From: RYN-230 sp036509255
GTDB taxonomy: Bacteria > Actinomycetota > Actinomycetes > Streptosporangiales > Streptosporangiaceae
Direction of reading: 5' to 3'
Assembly: GCA_036509255.1 (NCBI GenBank)
Contig: DATCFY010000007.1
Coordinates: 9,949-73,948 of the forward strand
DNA: 64,000 bases
The translations under genes and the position numbers were made by a program. Positions 51,881 through 58,943 of this stretch are shown here, piece after piece. How positions within the stretch are numbered: the stretch's first letter is position 1; every line of letters starts with the position of its first letter. The notes beneath the pieces are model-generated. The model saw nothing but the letters and a program-made list of their open reading frames with translations. It had not been told where the DNA came from and did not search any database.

Positions 51881-52567
51881 ATGACCTGCGTGTTTGCTGA
51901 TCCGTCCCGTGAGCCGGCGCTGGAGCGGGCTATGCCCGCCGACGCCGTGCCCGGCTCCACGATCCCCGAGGACAGCGAAGCGGAGATCCTGCTCCACGAC
52001 GGGACGTGGGTCTGGGCCCAGGTGATCGGGCAGCGCAAAGACCGGCGCGGCCGCTGGTGTGTCGGGCTGCGCTGGTACGCCAGCCCCACCGTGGGCGGCC
52101 GGGAAGGCTGGTACCTCTACGACCCCCGGCTGATCCGCCGCCCGCCGTTAACGCCGGCCGCCCGCCTGCGGCGCCGGCCCGCCCAGATCCCGGCCGTGCC
52201 GCGGCGCCCGGTCGTAGTCAGCACCGCCGTACCCGGGTGTGTCGTATCCAGCCGTCCCGAAGCCAGCCCCCCCGGACCCGGGCTCCTCGTACGTGGGCAT
52301 CCCGAAGCTGGGTGGGCTGAAGCTGGGTGGGCCGTAACCTGCACTGTTGTAGCCGCCGGCCCCGTAACCGCTCCCGCCGTAGTCGGGCAGGCCCAGGGTG
52401 GCCAGGCCAGGAAGTTCGCGTCGCGGGGAGTTCCCGGCCTGCTGCTCGAACAAATGCCAGGCCCTGAATTCCTCGACCAGCCCGTCAAAGATCGTCCGCA
52501 TAGGGCGACTCTTCCACCTAGCCAGCATGAAATCCAGGCAACGACCGATCTAGGCGAGCCTGGCTAA
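51881..52567 (+). CDS. Hypothetical protein, conserved N-terminal 105 residues
   Basis: Residues 30-90 look like a genuine conserved domain (AEILLHDGTWVWAQVIGQRK, WYASPTVGGREGWYLYDPRL), a small beta-rich module common in actinobacteria. From about residue 105 the composition is shadow-like and antisense to a Gly/Tyr-rich minus-strand frame, so the real stop may have been lost or the tail is non-functional. ATG start with weak upstream site. Confidence 0.55.
   Translation: MTCVFADPSREPALERAMPADAVPGSTIPEDSEAEILLHDGTWVWAQVIGQRKDRRGRWCVGLRWYASPTVGGREGWYLYDPRLIRRPPLTPAARLRRRPAQIPAVPRRPVVVSTAVPGCVVSSRPEASPPGPGLLVRGHPEAGWAEAGWAVTCTVVAAGPVTAPAVVGQAQGGQARKFASRGVPGLLLEQMPGPEFLDQPVKDRPHRATLPPSQHEIQATTDLGEPG
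52148..52501 (-). CDS. Gly/Tyr/Pro-rich small protein, antisense-overlapping
   Basis: 117 residues: a helical start MRTIFDGLVEEFRAWHLFEQ then repeats rich in GYG/GGY/PPSF, a disordered low-complexity chain. GGAAGAG seven bases before the ATG supports it. It completely overlaps the 3' part of the plus-strand hypothetical gene. No family recognised. Confidence 0.45.
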   Translation of the reverse strand: MRTIFDGLVEEFRAWHLFEQQAGNSPRRELPGLATLGLPDYGGSGYGAGGYNSAGYGPPSFSPPSFGMPTYEEPGSGGAGFGTAGYDTPGYGGADYDRAPRHGRDLGGPAPQAGGRR

Positions 52568-52795
52568 AAGTATCCCGATATCCCCAGTTAACGGTGGAAA
52601 CCGGAATGAAAACCAAAATTCTCCGCAACGAAAACCGTCCCCCAACCCGGCCCGCGGCCCGCTGATGCGGCCGCGGGCCGGGGAAGGGGCCTGCCAGTGG
52701 GGTGCCGCGACGTCGCAGGGAGAATGCGAGCCCGCGCCCGCCGGCCGCCGCCGCGTGGACGATCCGCGCGGCCCCGGCCCCGGCCCCGGCGGAAC

Positions 52796-53329
52796 TCAGG
52801 AGAGGTAGGGGGCCTGGTGGGCGCCGGCCACGGTGAGGGCCAGTCCCATGGCCGCGGCCAGCCATCCGAGGCGGCGGCGCGACCCGAACAGGATCAGCAC
52901 GCCGAGCAGGTAGACCTCGTCGATGGACCTCAGGTCTGCGTGACCGGACCAGATATTCGCCGACAAGCCGCCAAGCTCGACGACGTACAGCAGGAACGCG
53001 AGCCGCTCGTACCGGGGCCCGGCAGGCGGCCGCACCTCGGCCGCATGGATGTCGGGCGCGCCGATGTCGGGGGCGCGGACGTCGGGCCCGCGCAGCGAGG
53101 CCAAGGCGGCGGCCGTGCATGCTCCGAGCGTGGCCACCTCGAGGGACCAGATGCAGGCGGCTCCGGTGGGTGGCCAGAGCAGGCCGAGGTTCATCCGGAG
53201 AGCGTCGGTGAACTGGCCGAACGGGAGCCCGGGACTGGAGTTGCTGGCCGCGCTGGCCAGCAGGATGGCTGAGCCGGTGACCTGGCGGAGGACCAGCTGC
53301 CAGGCCGTGAACGCCAGCAGCGGCACCAT
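52796..53329 (-). CDS. Multi-helix membrane protein, probably truncated
   Basis: 177 residues with about five hydrophobic segments (LAFTAWQLVLRQ, IWSLEVATLGACTAAALAS, AFLLYVVELGGLSANI, YLLGVLILFG). It resembles the C-terminal part of a larger polytopic protein of cell-envelope glycopolymer type. The upstream minus-strand sequence has shadow-like composition, suggesting its N-terminus was lost. The opposite strand carries a glycosyltransferase remnant nearby. Confidence 0.45.
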   Translation of the reverse strand: MVPLLAFTAWQLVLRQVTGSAILLASAASNSSPGLPFGQFTDALRMNLGLLWPPTGAACIWSLEVATLGACTAAALASLRGPDVRAPDIGAPDIHAAEVRPPAGPRYERLAFLLYVVELGGLSANIWSGHADLRSIDEVYLLGVLILFGSRRRLGWLAAAMGLALTVAGAHQAPYLS

Positions 53330-53371
53330 CCAGGCCAGGTCCGGGACGCCGGGCCGGGCCGGCGCGATCTG

Positions 53372-53581
53372 GTGGGTGAGATCCGCTGGCTGCGCCGTGA
53401 CCCGGCGGCCCTGGCCGCCATGCGCGCCGCTTCGGCGGGCCTGTCCCGGCCACGCGCGGCGGACGGCATCGCCCGGGTACTCGCCGGCCTGGCGGCCCGG
53501 CTGGATGGGGAGGATCGCCTGGCCAGGGCACGATACCGCCCGCGGCAGCAGAACCTAGGCACGGCACGAGCTGAGCGCTAG
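53372..53581 (+). pseudogene. C-terminal fragment of a MurG-like glycosyltransferase
   Basis: 69 codons reading EIRWLRRDPAALAAMRAASA and GLSRPRAADGIARVLAGLAA, the closing helices of GT-B/MurG enzymes. The rest of the enzyme is not found upstream. Probably a decayed gene. Confidence 0.4.
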
Positions 53582-53585
53582 CGCG

Positions 53586-53816
53586 TTACTTCCACCGATC
53601 GGCGAGCTGCAGTTCTGTTTCCCTGATCAGGTCGCGCAGCTCTGCTGGGTCCTGGCCGCGGACCACCCGAGGCGGGCTCGACATCAGCCGGCGCGCGTAG
53701 AGCAGCCCCGCGATCCCCCGCCACACGTGCCAGCGTGGGAACTCGTGGCCGTAACTCCACCACTCCGGGTGTTCAGAGCCAGCAGTCATTAATTCGGCAG
53801 CAGCTTCCTTCTTCAT
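53586..53816 (-). CDS. Conserved small hypothetical protein
   Basis: 76 residues with the pattern WHVWRGIAGLLYARRLMSSP and VVRGQDPAELRDLIRETEL, recurrent in small actinobacterial proteins of unknown function. GGGAG about 12 bases before the ATG. No neighbours on the same strand. Confidence 0.65.
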   Translation of the reverse strand: MKKEAAAELMTAGSEHPEWWSYGHEFPRWHVWRGIAGLLYARRLMSSPPRVVRGQDPAELRDLIRETELQLADRWK

Positions 53817-54409
53817 CGGCTCGCTCTCCCTGGTGCACCAGGGTCACATCGCGGGCCGGTGTAGCCGGCACGCAACCCTGAATGCAAATGATTGCAGAGA
53901 CGTCCGGAGAGGGCAATGGGTGATTTGCACTCTTATCGTGACGGATCGGCGTACTCCGCCCTCAGTGCCGGCCAGGCCCGCGGGGCACGAGATGCTGGCC
54001 CGGCCGGGCGTGGCCGGGGCCGGTGCGAGCCAGCGTGCTGCGGCCGGCGCGATGTCCGGATAGGTTGCCCTGACCTGGATGGCGCTTCCGCTAGGGGCTA
54101 AGTTGTGCTGTCCCGGGCGGCATCCGCGGAGGTCGCTGGCTATGTCCTGGACGCGCGGGCGGAGCTGGGGGGCACTTCAGCCTGACGGTTGGGGTGGCGG
54201 CTTTCGGCTAGACATAGCCGCCTGTCCGTCACGGCGTGGATGCCGCCGGCCGGCCGGGTGTCGCCCTGATCTCGACCCCGGCCGGGCTTACGATGAACAA
54301 ACTGATGCAAGCGATTGCGCATGAAGATCGGCGGCGATTCACTCGCCGGCGGAGGAAAAGCTCAGCCCGGGTCCTGTCCGCCGAAGACGCCGAGGACGAC
54401 CGCGGTGGC
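53817..54409. other. 593-base gap without a supported gene
   Basis: Lies between the small hypothetical gene and the SMP-30-like gene end. Reading frames here are short and low-complexity. No RNA, repeat or strong hairpin recognised. Confidence 0.5.
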
Positions 54410-55258
54410 CTACGGCCACCCGGCGCCCGGCGCGGGGGCTGGGTAGGCGACGACCTGGCCGCTGGGTTCGGATTGGTCCGCGCTGCCCCAGTGCTGGGCG
54501 ACGACATACAGCTGCGGGTGCTCGTCGCGGCTGAGTATGCAGGCAAAGGCGCCTCGGTCCAGGTCGATCGTCGCGAGAGTCTCACCGCCCTCGCGGATAC
54601 GGACGCAGTGGCGGTTGGCTACATCCGCGTACCAGACAGTGTTCTCGGCGTCGACGCAGATCCCGTCCGGGTGGTCCGCCCCGGCGTCGGCCCACACCCG
54701 GCGGTTGCCGAGAGCGCCGTCAGGCAAGATGTCGTAGGCCGTGATCCGGTTGCCGTAGGACTCGGCCACGAGCAGCGTCCCGCCATCGGCGGTGATCGCC
54801 ATGCCATTGGGGAAGGCGAGGTCGTCGGCGACCTGCCGGACCGACCCGTCGGATGCGACGAGCGCCACGAGACCGGGTGCCGGTTCCCCACCTGGGAAGT
54901 CGAAGCCGATGCTGTTGACGTAGGCGTTGCCGTGCGCGTCCACCACGATGTCGTTCCAAGGCTTCTCGGAGATGGGAGCCAGATCGGCATGTGTGACCAT
55001 CGAGCCGTCCGGCTCCCGGCGGAGCAGCCGCCGCTGCGCCGAGTCCACCACCACAAGACGCCCGTCTGGCAAGAAGTCGATGCACATCGGAAACGACGCC
55101 ACGCTGGCTACTACTTCGTGCCCACCTGCCGGGTCGAGCGCGATCACCTGGTGAGCGCCCCAGTCGGAAAACCACACGCGCCCGTCATGCCACCGGGGCG
55201 ACTCGCCGAACGCGATCCCCGTCATCAGTACCGTCACGTCAAGACAGACGTTCTTCAT
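54410..55258 (-). CDS. SMP-30/gluconolactonase-family beta-propeller enzyme
   Basis: 282 residues of the SMP-30/Gnl/LRE family: metal-site glutamate in FGESPRWHDGRVWFSDWG, NDIVVDAHGNAYVNSIGFD and PNGMAITADGG and PDGICVDAENTVWYADV repeat the six-bladed pattern with the Asn/Asp metal ligands. Likely hydrolyses a sugar lactone. RidA-family gene lies 158 bases away on the other strand. Substrate unknown. Confidence 0.88.
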   Translation of the reverse strand: MKNVCLDVTVLMTGIAFGESPRWHDGRVWFSDWGAHQVIALDPAGGHEVVASVASFPMCIDFLPDGRLVVVDSAQRRLLRREPDGSMVTHADLAPISEKPWNDIVVDAHGNAYVNSIGFDFPGGEPAPGLVALVASDGSVRQVADDLAFPNGMAITADGGTLLVAESYGNRITAYDILPDGALGNRRVWADAGADHPDGICVDAENTVWYADVANRHCVRIREGGETLATIDLDRGAFACILSRDEHPQLYVVAQHWGSADQSEPSGQVVAYPAPAPGAGWP

Positions 55259-55415
55259 GGTCAGTACTCATCGGTCGCAGCACCGGAAACGTGTATCCAG
55301 GAATAGCACGTGACCACGTACAAGGTCGGGGCGGCCGGATCCGAACCGGCGGCTTCACTCACATGCCGCTGCGCGCGCGGGACGGTGCGATCGCCACCGG
55401 AAAGGGAGGACCGTC

Positions 55416-55796
55416 ATGCCACGGGAGATCATCACGGCCGCGAACGCGCCGAGTTCGCCGCTCTACAGCCAGGGAGTCAAGGCCGGGCCGCACGTGCTCG
55501 TCTCAGGCATCGTCGGCATCGACCCGGGCACGGGCAGCCTCGCCGGAAGCACCATCCAGGATCAGACACGACAGGCGCTGACGAATTGCGAGGCCATTCT
55601 CCAAGCTGGCGGCGCCAGCCTGGATGACGTCATCGAGGTCGGGGTACTGCTCACCAACCCCGCCGACTTCGCCGGCCTCAACGAGGAATACGCGCGGTGG
55701 TTCCCGTCGGGGCCACCGACCCGCTACGTCGCCAAGCTCGGCGTCGACCTGCCCGGACTGCTCGTCTCTATCCGCATGACAGCATTCATCACCTGA
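55416..55796 (+). CDS. RidA-family (YjgF) deaminase-like protein
   Basis: 126 residues of the trimeric RidA/YjgF fold: YSQGVKAGPHVLVSGIVGID, QTRQALTNCEAILQAGGASL and the conserved arginine late in VSIRMTAFIT. Classical RidA hydrolyses reactive 2-aminoacrylate imines; sub-family members vary. Very good ribosome binding site AAGGGAGGA. Confidence 0.88.
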   Translation: MPREIITAANAPSSPLYSQGVKAGPHVLVSGIVGIDPGTGSLAGSTIQDQTRQALTNCEAILQAGGASLDDVIEVGVLLTNPADFAGLNEEYARWFPSGPPTRYVAKLGVDLPGLLVSIRMTAFIT

Positions 55797-55854
55797 CGTT
55801 GCAGGTGCGGCCACCTCAGGCCGGGCAGATTCCAGTGATCGCGCCCGAGGCCGG

Positions 55855-56517
55855 TCAGCCGTTCTGGCCGGCCCCGCCGCCGGGCCCGGGCGTGCCGGTG
55901 TAGAACGCGGTGGTGCGGTCAGCGGCGGCCCGGGCCCCGGCCGGGTCAGTGCCGAAGGCCACGCTCGCCTCATACCAGGCGTCGCTGGACGCGGCCAGGA
56001 ACCGGTGGCCCTCCTCAGACGCGGACCACCCGGCCACCGTGGCCGGGTCGACCGCCCGCCGGGTGGTCAGGTGCAGGTACAGGCCGATCAGGCCGCTGTC
56101 CCAGCCCACCCCGACCGCACCGGGGCCGAACTGCGCCCACCGCTCGTCGTCCACATGCGCGATGTGGTCCAGCCGGAAGAGGGTCCGGCCGTTGCCCTCG
56201 TCGGCCAGCCGCAGCTCGATCCAGCTCACGTCGCCGCCCATCTCCCAGGTCGCGTCGAAGCCGTGCGGCGGGTCACAGCGGGTGACGATCCCGCCCGCGT
56301 TGCCCTCCAGTTGGTACCGGCCGCCCTCCTTCAGCTCCCCGCTCACCGGCAGGAACCAGCGCGGGATGCGTTCCGGGCTGGTGCAGGCGTCCCAGACATC
56401 GGTGAGCTCGGCCAGGTAGCTGCGGGACACCGTGACCACCCGGGCCTGCCCGGCCCCCAGCACCCGGCCGCCCACCTCGCGGCGGACCGCACTGATCTCC
56501 TCGGTCACATCGATCAT
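55855..56517 (-). CDS. SRPBCC (AHSA1-like) protein
   Basis: 220 residues of the START/SRPBCC fold: VWDACTSPERIPRWFLPVSG, GGRYQLEGNAGG and the closing helix GVGWDSGLIGLYLHL. Such proteins bind hydrophobic ligands and are usually encoded with an ArsR regulator, as here. Its ATG overlaps the stop of the ArsR gene (ATGA), so the two are coupled. Confidence 0.87.
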   Translation of the reverse strand: MIDVTEEISAVRREVGGRVLGAGQARVVTVSRSYLAELTDVWDACTSPERIPRWFLPVSGELKEGGRYQLEGNAGGIVTRCDPPHGFDATWEMGGDVSWIELRLADEGNGRTLFRLDHIAHVDDERWAQFGPGAVGVGWDSGLIGLYLHLTTRRAVDPATVAGWSASEEGHRFLAASSDAWYEASVAFGTDPAGARAAADRTTAFYTGTPGPGGGAGQNG

Positions 56518-56849
56518 GGTTTCTTCCTCCGCTCGTGCTTGCCTCGCGCCAGCTCGGTGGCCAGCGCGTCCAAGTGCGGCGTCCAGAACCGGCGGAACTG
56601 GTCGAGCCAGGCGTCGATGTCGCGCAGCGGCTCGTGCGCGACCGCGTAGAGGCGGCGCGCGCCGTCCGGTCGTACCGTGGCGAAACCGTTGTCCCGCAAC
56701 ACCCTGAGGTGCTGGGAGACGGCCGGCTGGGAGATGCCGAACTCGCGCTGGATCACCTCGCAGAGCGCGCCGGAGGTGAGCTCGCTGTCCCCGAGCAGCT
56801 CCAGGATGCGGCGGCGCACCGGATCGCCGAGTACGTCGAAAGCGTGCAC
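56514..56849 (-). CDS. ArsR-family regulator
   Basis: 111 residues with the winged helix FDVLGDPVRRRILELLGDSE and FGISQPAVSQHLRVLRDNGF, lacking the CxC metal site of classical ArsR. Probably autoregulates the two-gene operon with the SRPBCC protein, a common AHSA1/ArsR pairing. Confidence 0.92.
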   Translation of the reverse strand: MHAFDVLGDPVRRRILELLGDSELTSGALCEVIQREFGISQPAVSQHLRVLRDNGFATVRPDGARRLYAVAHEPLRDIDAWLDQFRRFWTPHLDALATELARGKHERRKKP

Positions 56850-57091
56850 CAGGCTAAAGTATCAGTAAAGGCTTATATAAGTACAGTCTTACAGATGCCC
56901 GGTACAGCGGACTGGCGGCCTCGCCGTCTCGAAGTAGCCCAGGCAGGTCAGCCAAGATCGACGATGACTCCATGTCCTGGGGTTCCGTGCCGAGCGGTAA
57001 CGTTCCCGGAACGATCGGGATTTACTGTTGCTGGATGGTGAAGCCTCGGGCATGCGAGGTCACGCCGCAGGCCACGGGTGACGGGGGCACG

Positions 57092-58285
57092 ATGACAGGC
57101 GCGGGCACCCAGACCGCGCCGGACCGCAAAGCCGCCTCGGGACCGCGGCGGGCGGCCTGGCGCGCGGCGACCTGGTCACTAACCTGGGCGCCGCGGCGGC
57201 GGCCGCGGCCTATGCCACGCTCGGTGCGCTCATAGTCCGCCGCGCGGGCAACGCCATCGGCTGGATGATGCTGGGCGAGGGCGCGGCATCGGCGTTCCTC
57301 GCGCCGGCCTCCGCTTACGCGGTGGCCGGGATAGCGACGTTTCCCGGGTCGCTCCCGGCGGCCAGGCAGGTGGGCGCGCTCGCGCAGGGCAGCTTCGCTC
57401 TTGTCGCCTTCACCATCGCGTTCATGTTCCTGCTGTTCCCGACCGGGACGCTGCCGTCGCGGCGCTGGCTTCCCGTCGCGGCGGCCGGCTTGCTGCTGGC
57501 CGGCCTGGCCACGGCCGGCCTGGCCGTGCACCCGGGGCCGGTGGCGCTGCCCGCCCCCGGCGGGGTCTCGCTGAGCATCCCGAATCCGCTGGGTGCGGGC
57601 AATCTCGGGCCGGTGCTGGGTACGCTGCTGATCGGCACGTTCCCCGGGGTTGTGGCAGCGCTCGCCCCGTTCCTGGCCGCCGCGTTGGTGCTGCTCAACG
57701 TCCGGTACCGGGCTGGCGGCCAGCTGCTGCGGCAGCAGGGTCAAGTGGCTCGCCCTGATCGCCGTGGTGTTCGTCGTCGCCGTGCTCTTCGTCGTGATTG
57801 GCACCGCAGCCGGACACTCCTGGTCCTGGCTGGTCACCACCGCGTATACCGCCGGCGAGGTCTCGGTGCTGCTGGGCGTCCCGGTGGCGATGACCATCGC
57901 GATCCTCAGGCACCGGCTGTATGACATCGACCGGATCATCTCCCGCACCCTGGCCTACGCCATCGTCACCGGCCTGCTGGTCGGCCTGTACGCGGGCTTG
58001 GTGCTGCTGGCCACCCAAGTGCTGGGATTCCACAGTTCGGTAGCGGTGGCCGTGTCGACGCTGGCCGCAGCGGCTCTGTTCAGTCCGTTGCGGCGACGGG
58101 TGCAGCGGATGGTGGACGGGCGGTTCAACCGGGCCCGGTACGACGCGGAGGCGACCGTGGCGGTCTTCGCGGCGCAGCTGAAAGACGTCGTTGACCTGGA
58201 CTCACTCCGGGATGATCTGGCCAGTGCCGTACACAAGGCCCTGGAGCCCGCTCACCTATCGGTGTGGATCCGTCCGCGCGACTGA
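57092..58285 (+). pseudogene. Frameshifted sensor-like membrane protein gene
   Basis: Three consecutive frames carry one protein family: an N-terminus with RRAAWRAATWSL, a central membrane part (ATLGALIVRRAGNAIGWMML ... FTIAFMFLLFPTGTLPSRRW) and a C-terminus with VKWLALIAVVFVV, HRLYDIDRIISRTLAYAIV and VQRMVDGRFNRARYD. The second switch is explained by one extra G in the run at 57738-57740 (CAGCAGGGTCAAG). The first, near 57170, also looks like deleted DNA. Related proteins are the membrane part of two-component sensor-like proteins. Sequencing error is the alternative. Confidence 0.6.
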
Positions 58286-58543
58286 GGCTGACTTCCGGCT
58301 CCGCGCCACCGTCAAGCCCGGCCCTCGCGGAATCACCGAGCCCGCACCGGCGGCGGTCGCCCGCACACCGCCCCCGAAAACTCCGGGGCGGTTTCCGGCG
58401 CCCGGTTGGCCTGCTCCTGGTGCAGGGCGTGCTGCCTGGGCGGGGGTGATGTCCGGGAGGGATGCCCGGCCGCCGGATGCGCCGGCGGCCGGGGGATCTT
58501 CGCTGCTCGATGCTGGGTGCGACAGGCCGTCCGGGTCGGGTGC

Positions 58544-58828
58544 TCAGCGGATGTACAGTTCGTCGGCGTCGTACTCGGTGAACTCCATGTTCGACGCCAC
58601 ATCGGTCATGCCGAGCGACTGGAACGCGGGGAAGAGCTGCTCGGCGGACCACCGGTCCATATGGGCCTTGGACTGCCACACGGTCACCACGTGGAGCCCC
58701 TTCTCGTCCGTGCCGGCCGCCCAGGCGAGCAGGCCGTCGATGTCCTGGGGCGGGTTGTGCTTGGCGGAGACCGCGCGGAAGCCGTCGATCGTTACCCCGG
58801 GCGTCGCCGCGATGTGGATGTGTGCCAT
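58544..58828 (-). CDS. Small dimeric alpha/beta-barrel-like protein
   Basis: 94 residues, beginning MAHIHIAATPGVTIDGFRAV, with HVVTVWQSKAHMDRWSAEQL. The layout suggests a small ferredoxin-like (antibiotic monooxygenase-type) fold. AAGGCAGG precedes the ATG. No clear enzymatic residues. Upstream on the same strand nothing is linked; the next gene is a LAL regulator that is also minus-strand. Confidence 0.72.
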   Translation of the reverse strand: MAHIHIAATPGVTIDGFRAVSAKHNPPQDIDGLLAWAAGTDEKGLHVVTVWQSKAHMDRWSAEQLFPAFQSLGMTDVASNMEFTEYDADELYIR

Positions 58829-58943
58829 GTTTGTCCTGCCTTTCCTGAGTTTGTGCTGGCAGGAAGGACGCTACGGGAAAGCCCGGATCCGGCCATCCGG
58901 GGAATCACTCACCCGAGTACTCATTCACCGTCGGCCTGGGTAC

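Noticed and set aside
49294..52089. Very long minus-strand open frame (over 900 codons)
   Set aside because: Covers three convincing genes on either strand (thioesterase, ArsR, MFS); composition dominated by Gly, Arg, Gln, Pro repeats, a typical GC shadow.
54236..55306. Plus-strand frame of 356 codons opposite the SMP-30-like gene
   Set aside because: Shadow; the minus-strand beta-propeller motifs are clear.
55326..55350. tRNA-like T-arm and acceptor strand on the minus strand
   Set aside because: The stem GCCGG-TTCGGAT-CCGGC is perfect, but the T-loop has G where the invariant A58 should be, and no 5' half or matching acceptor strand lies upstream; likely chance or too decayed to call.
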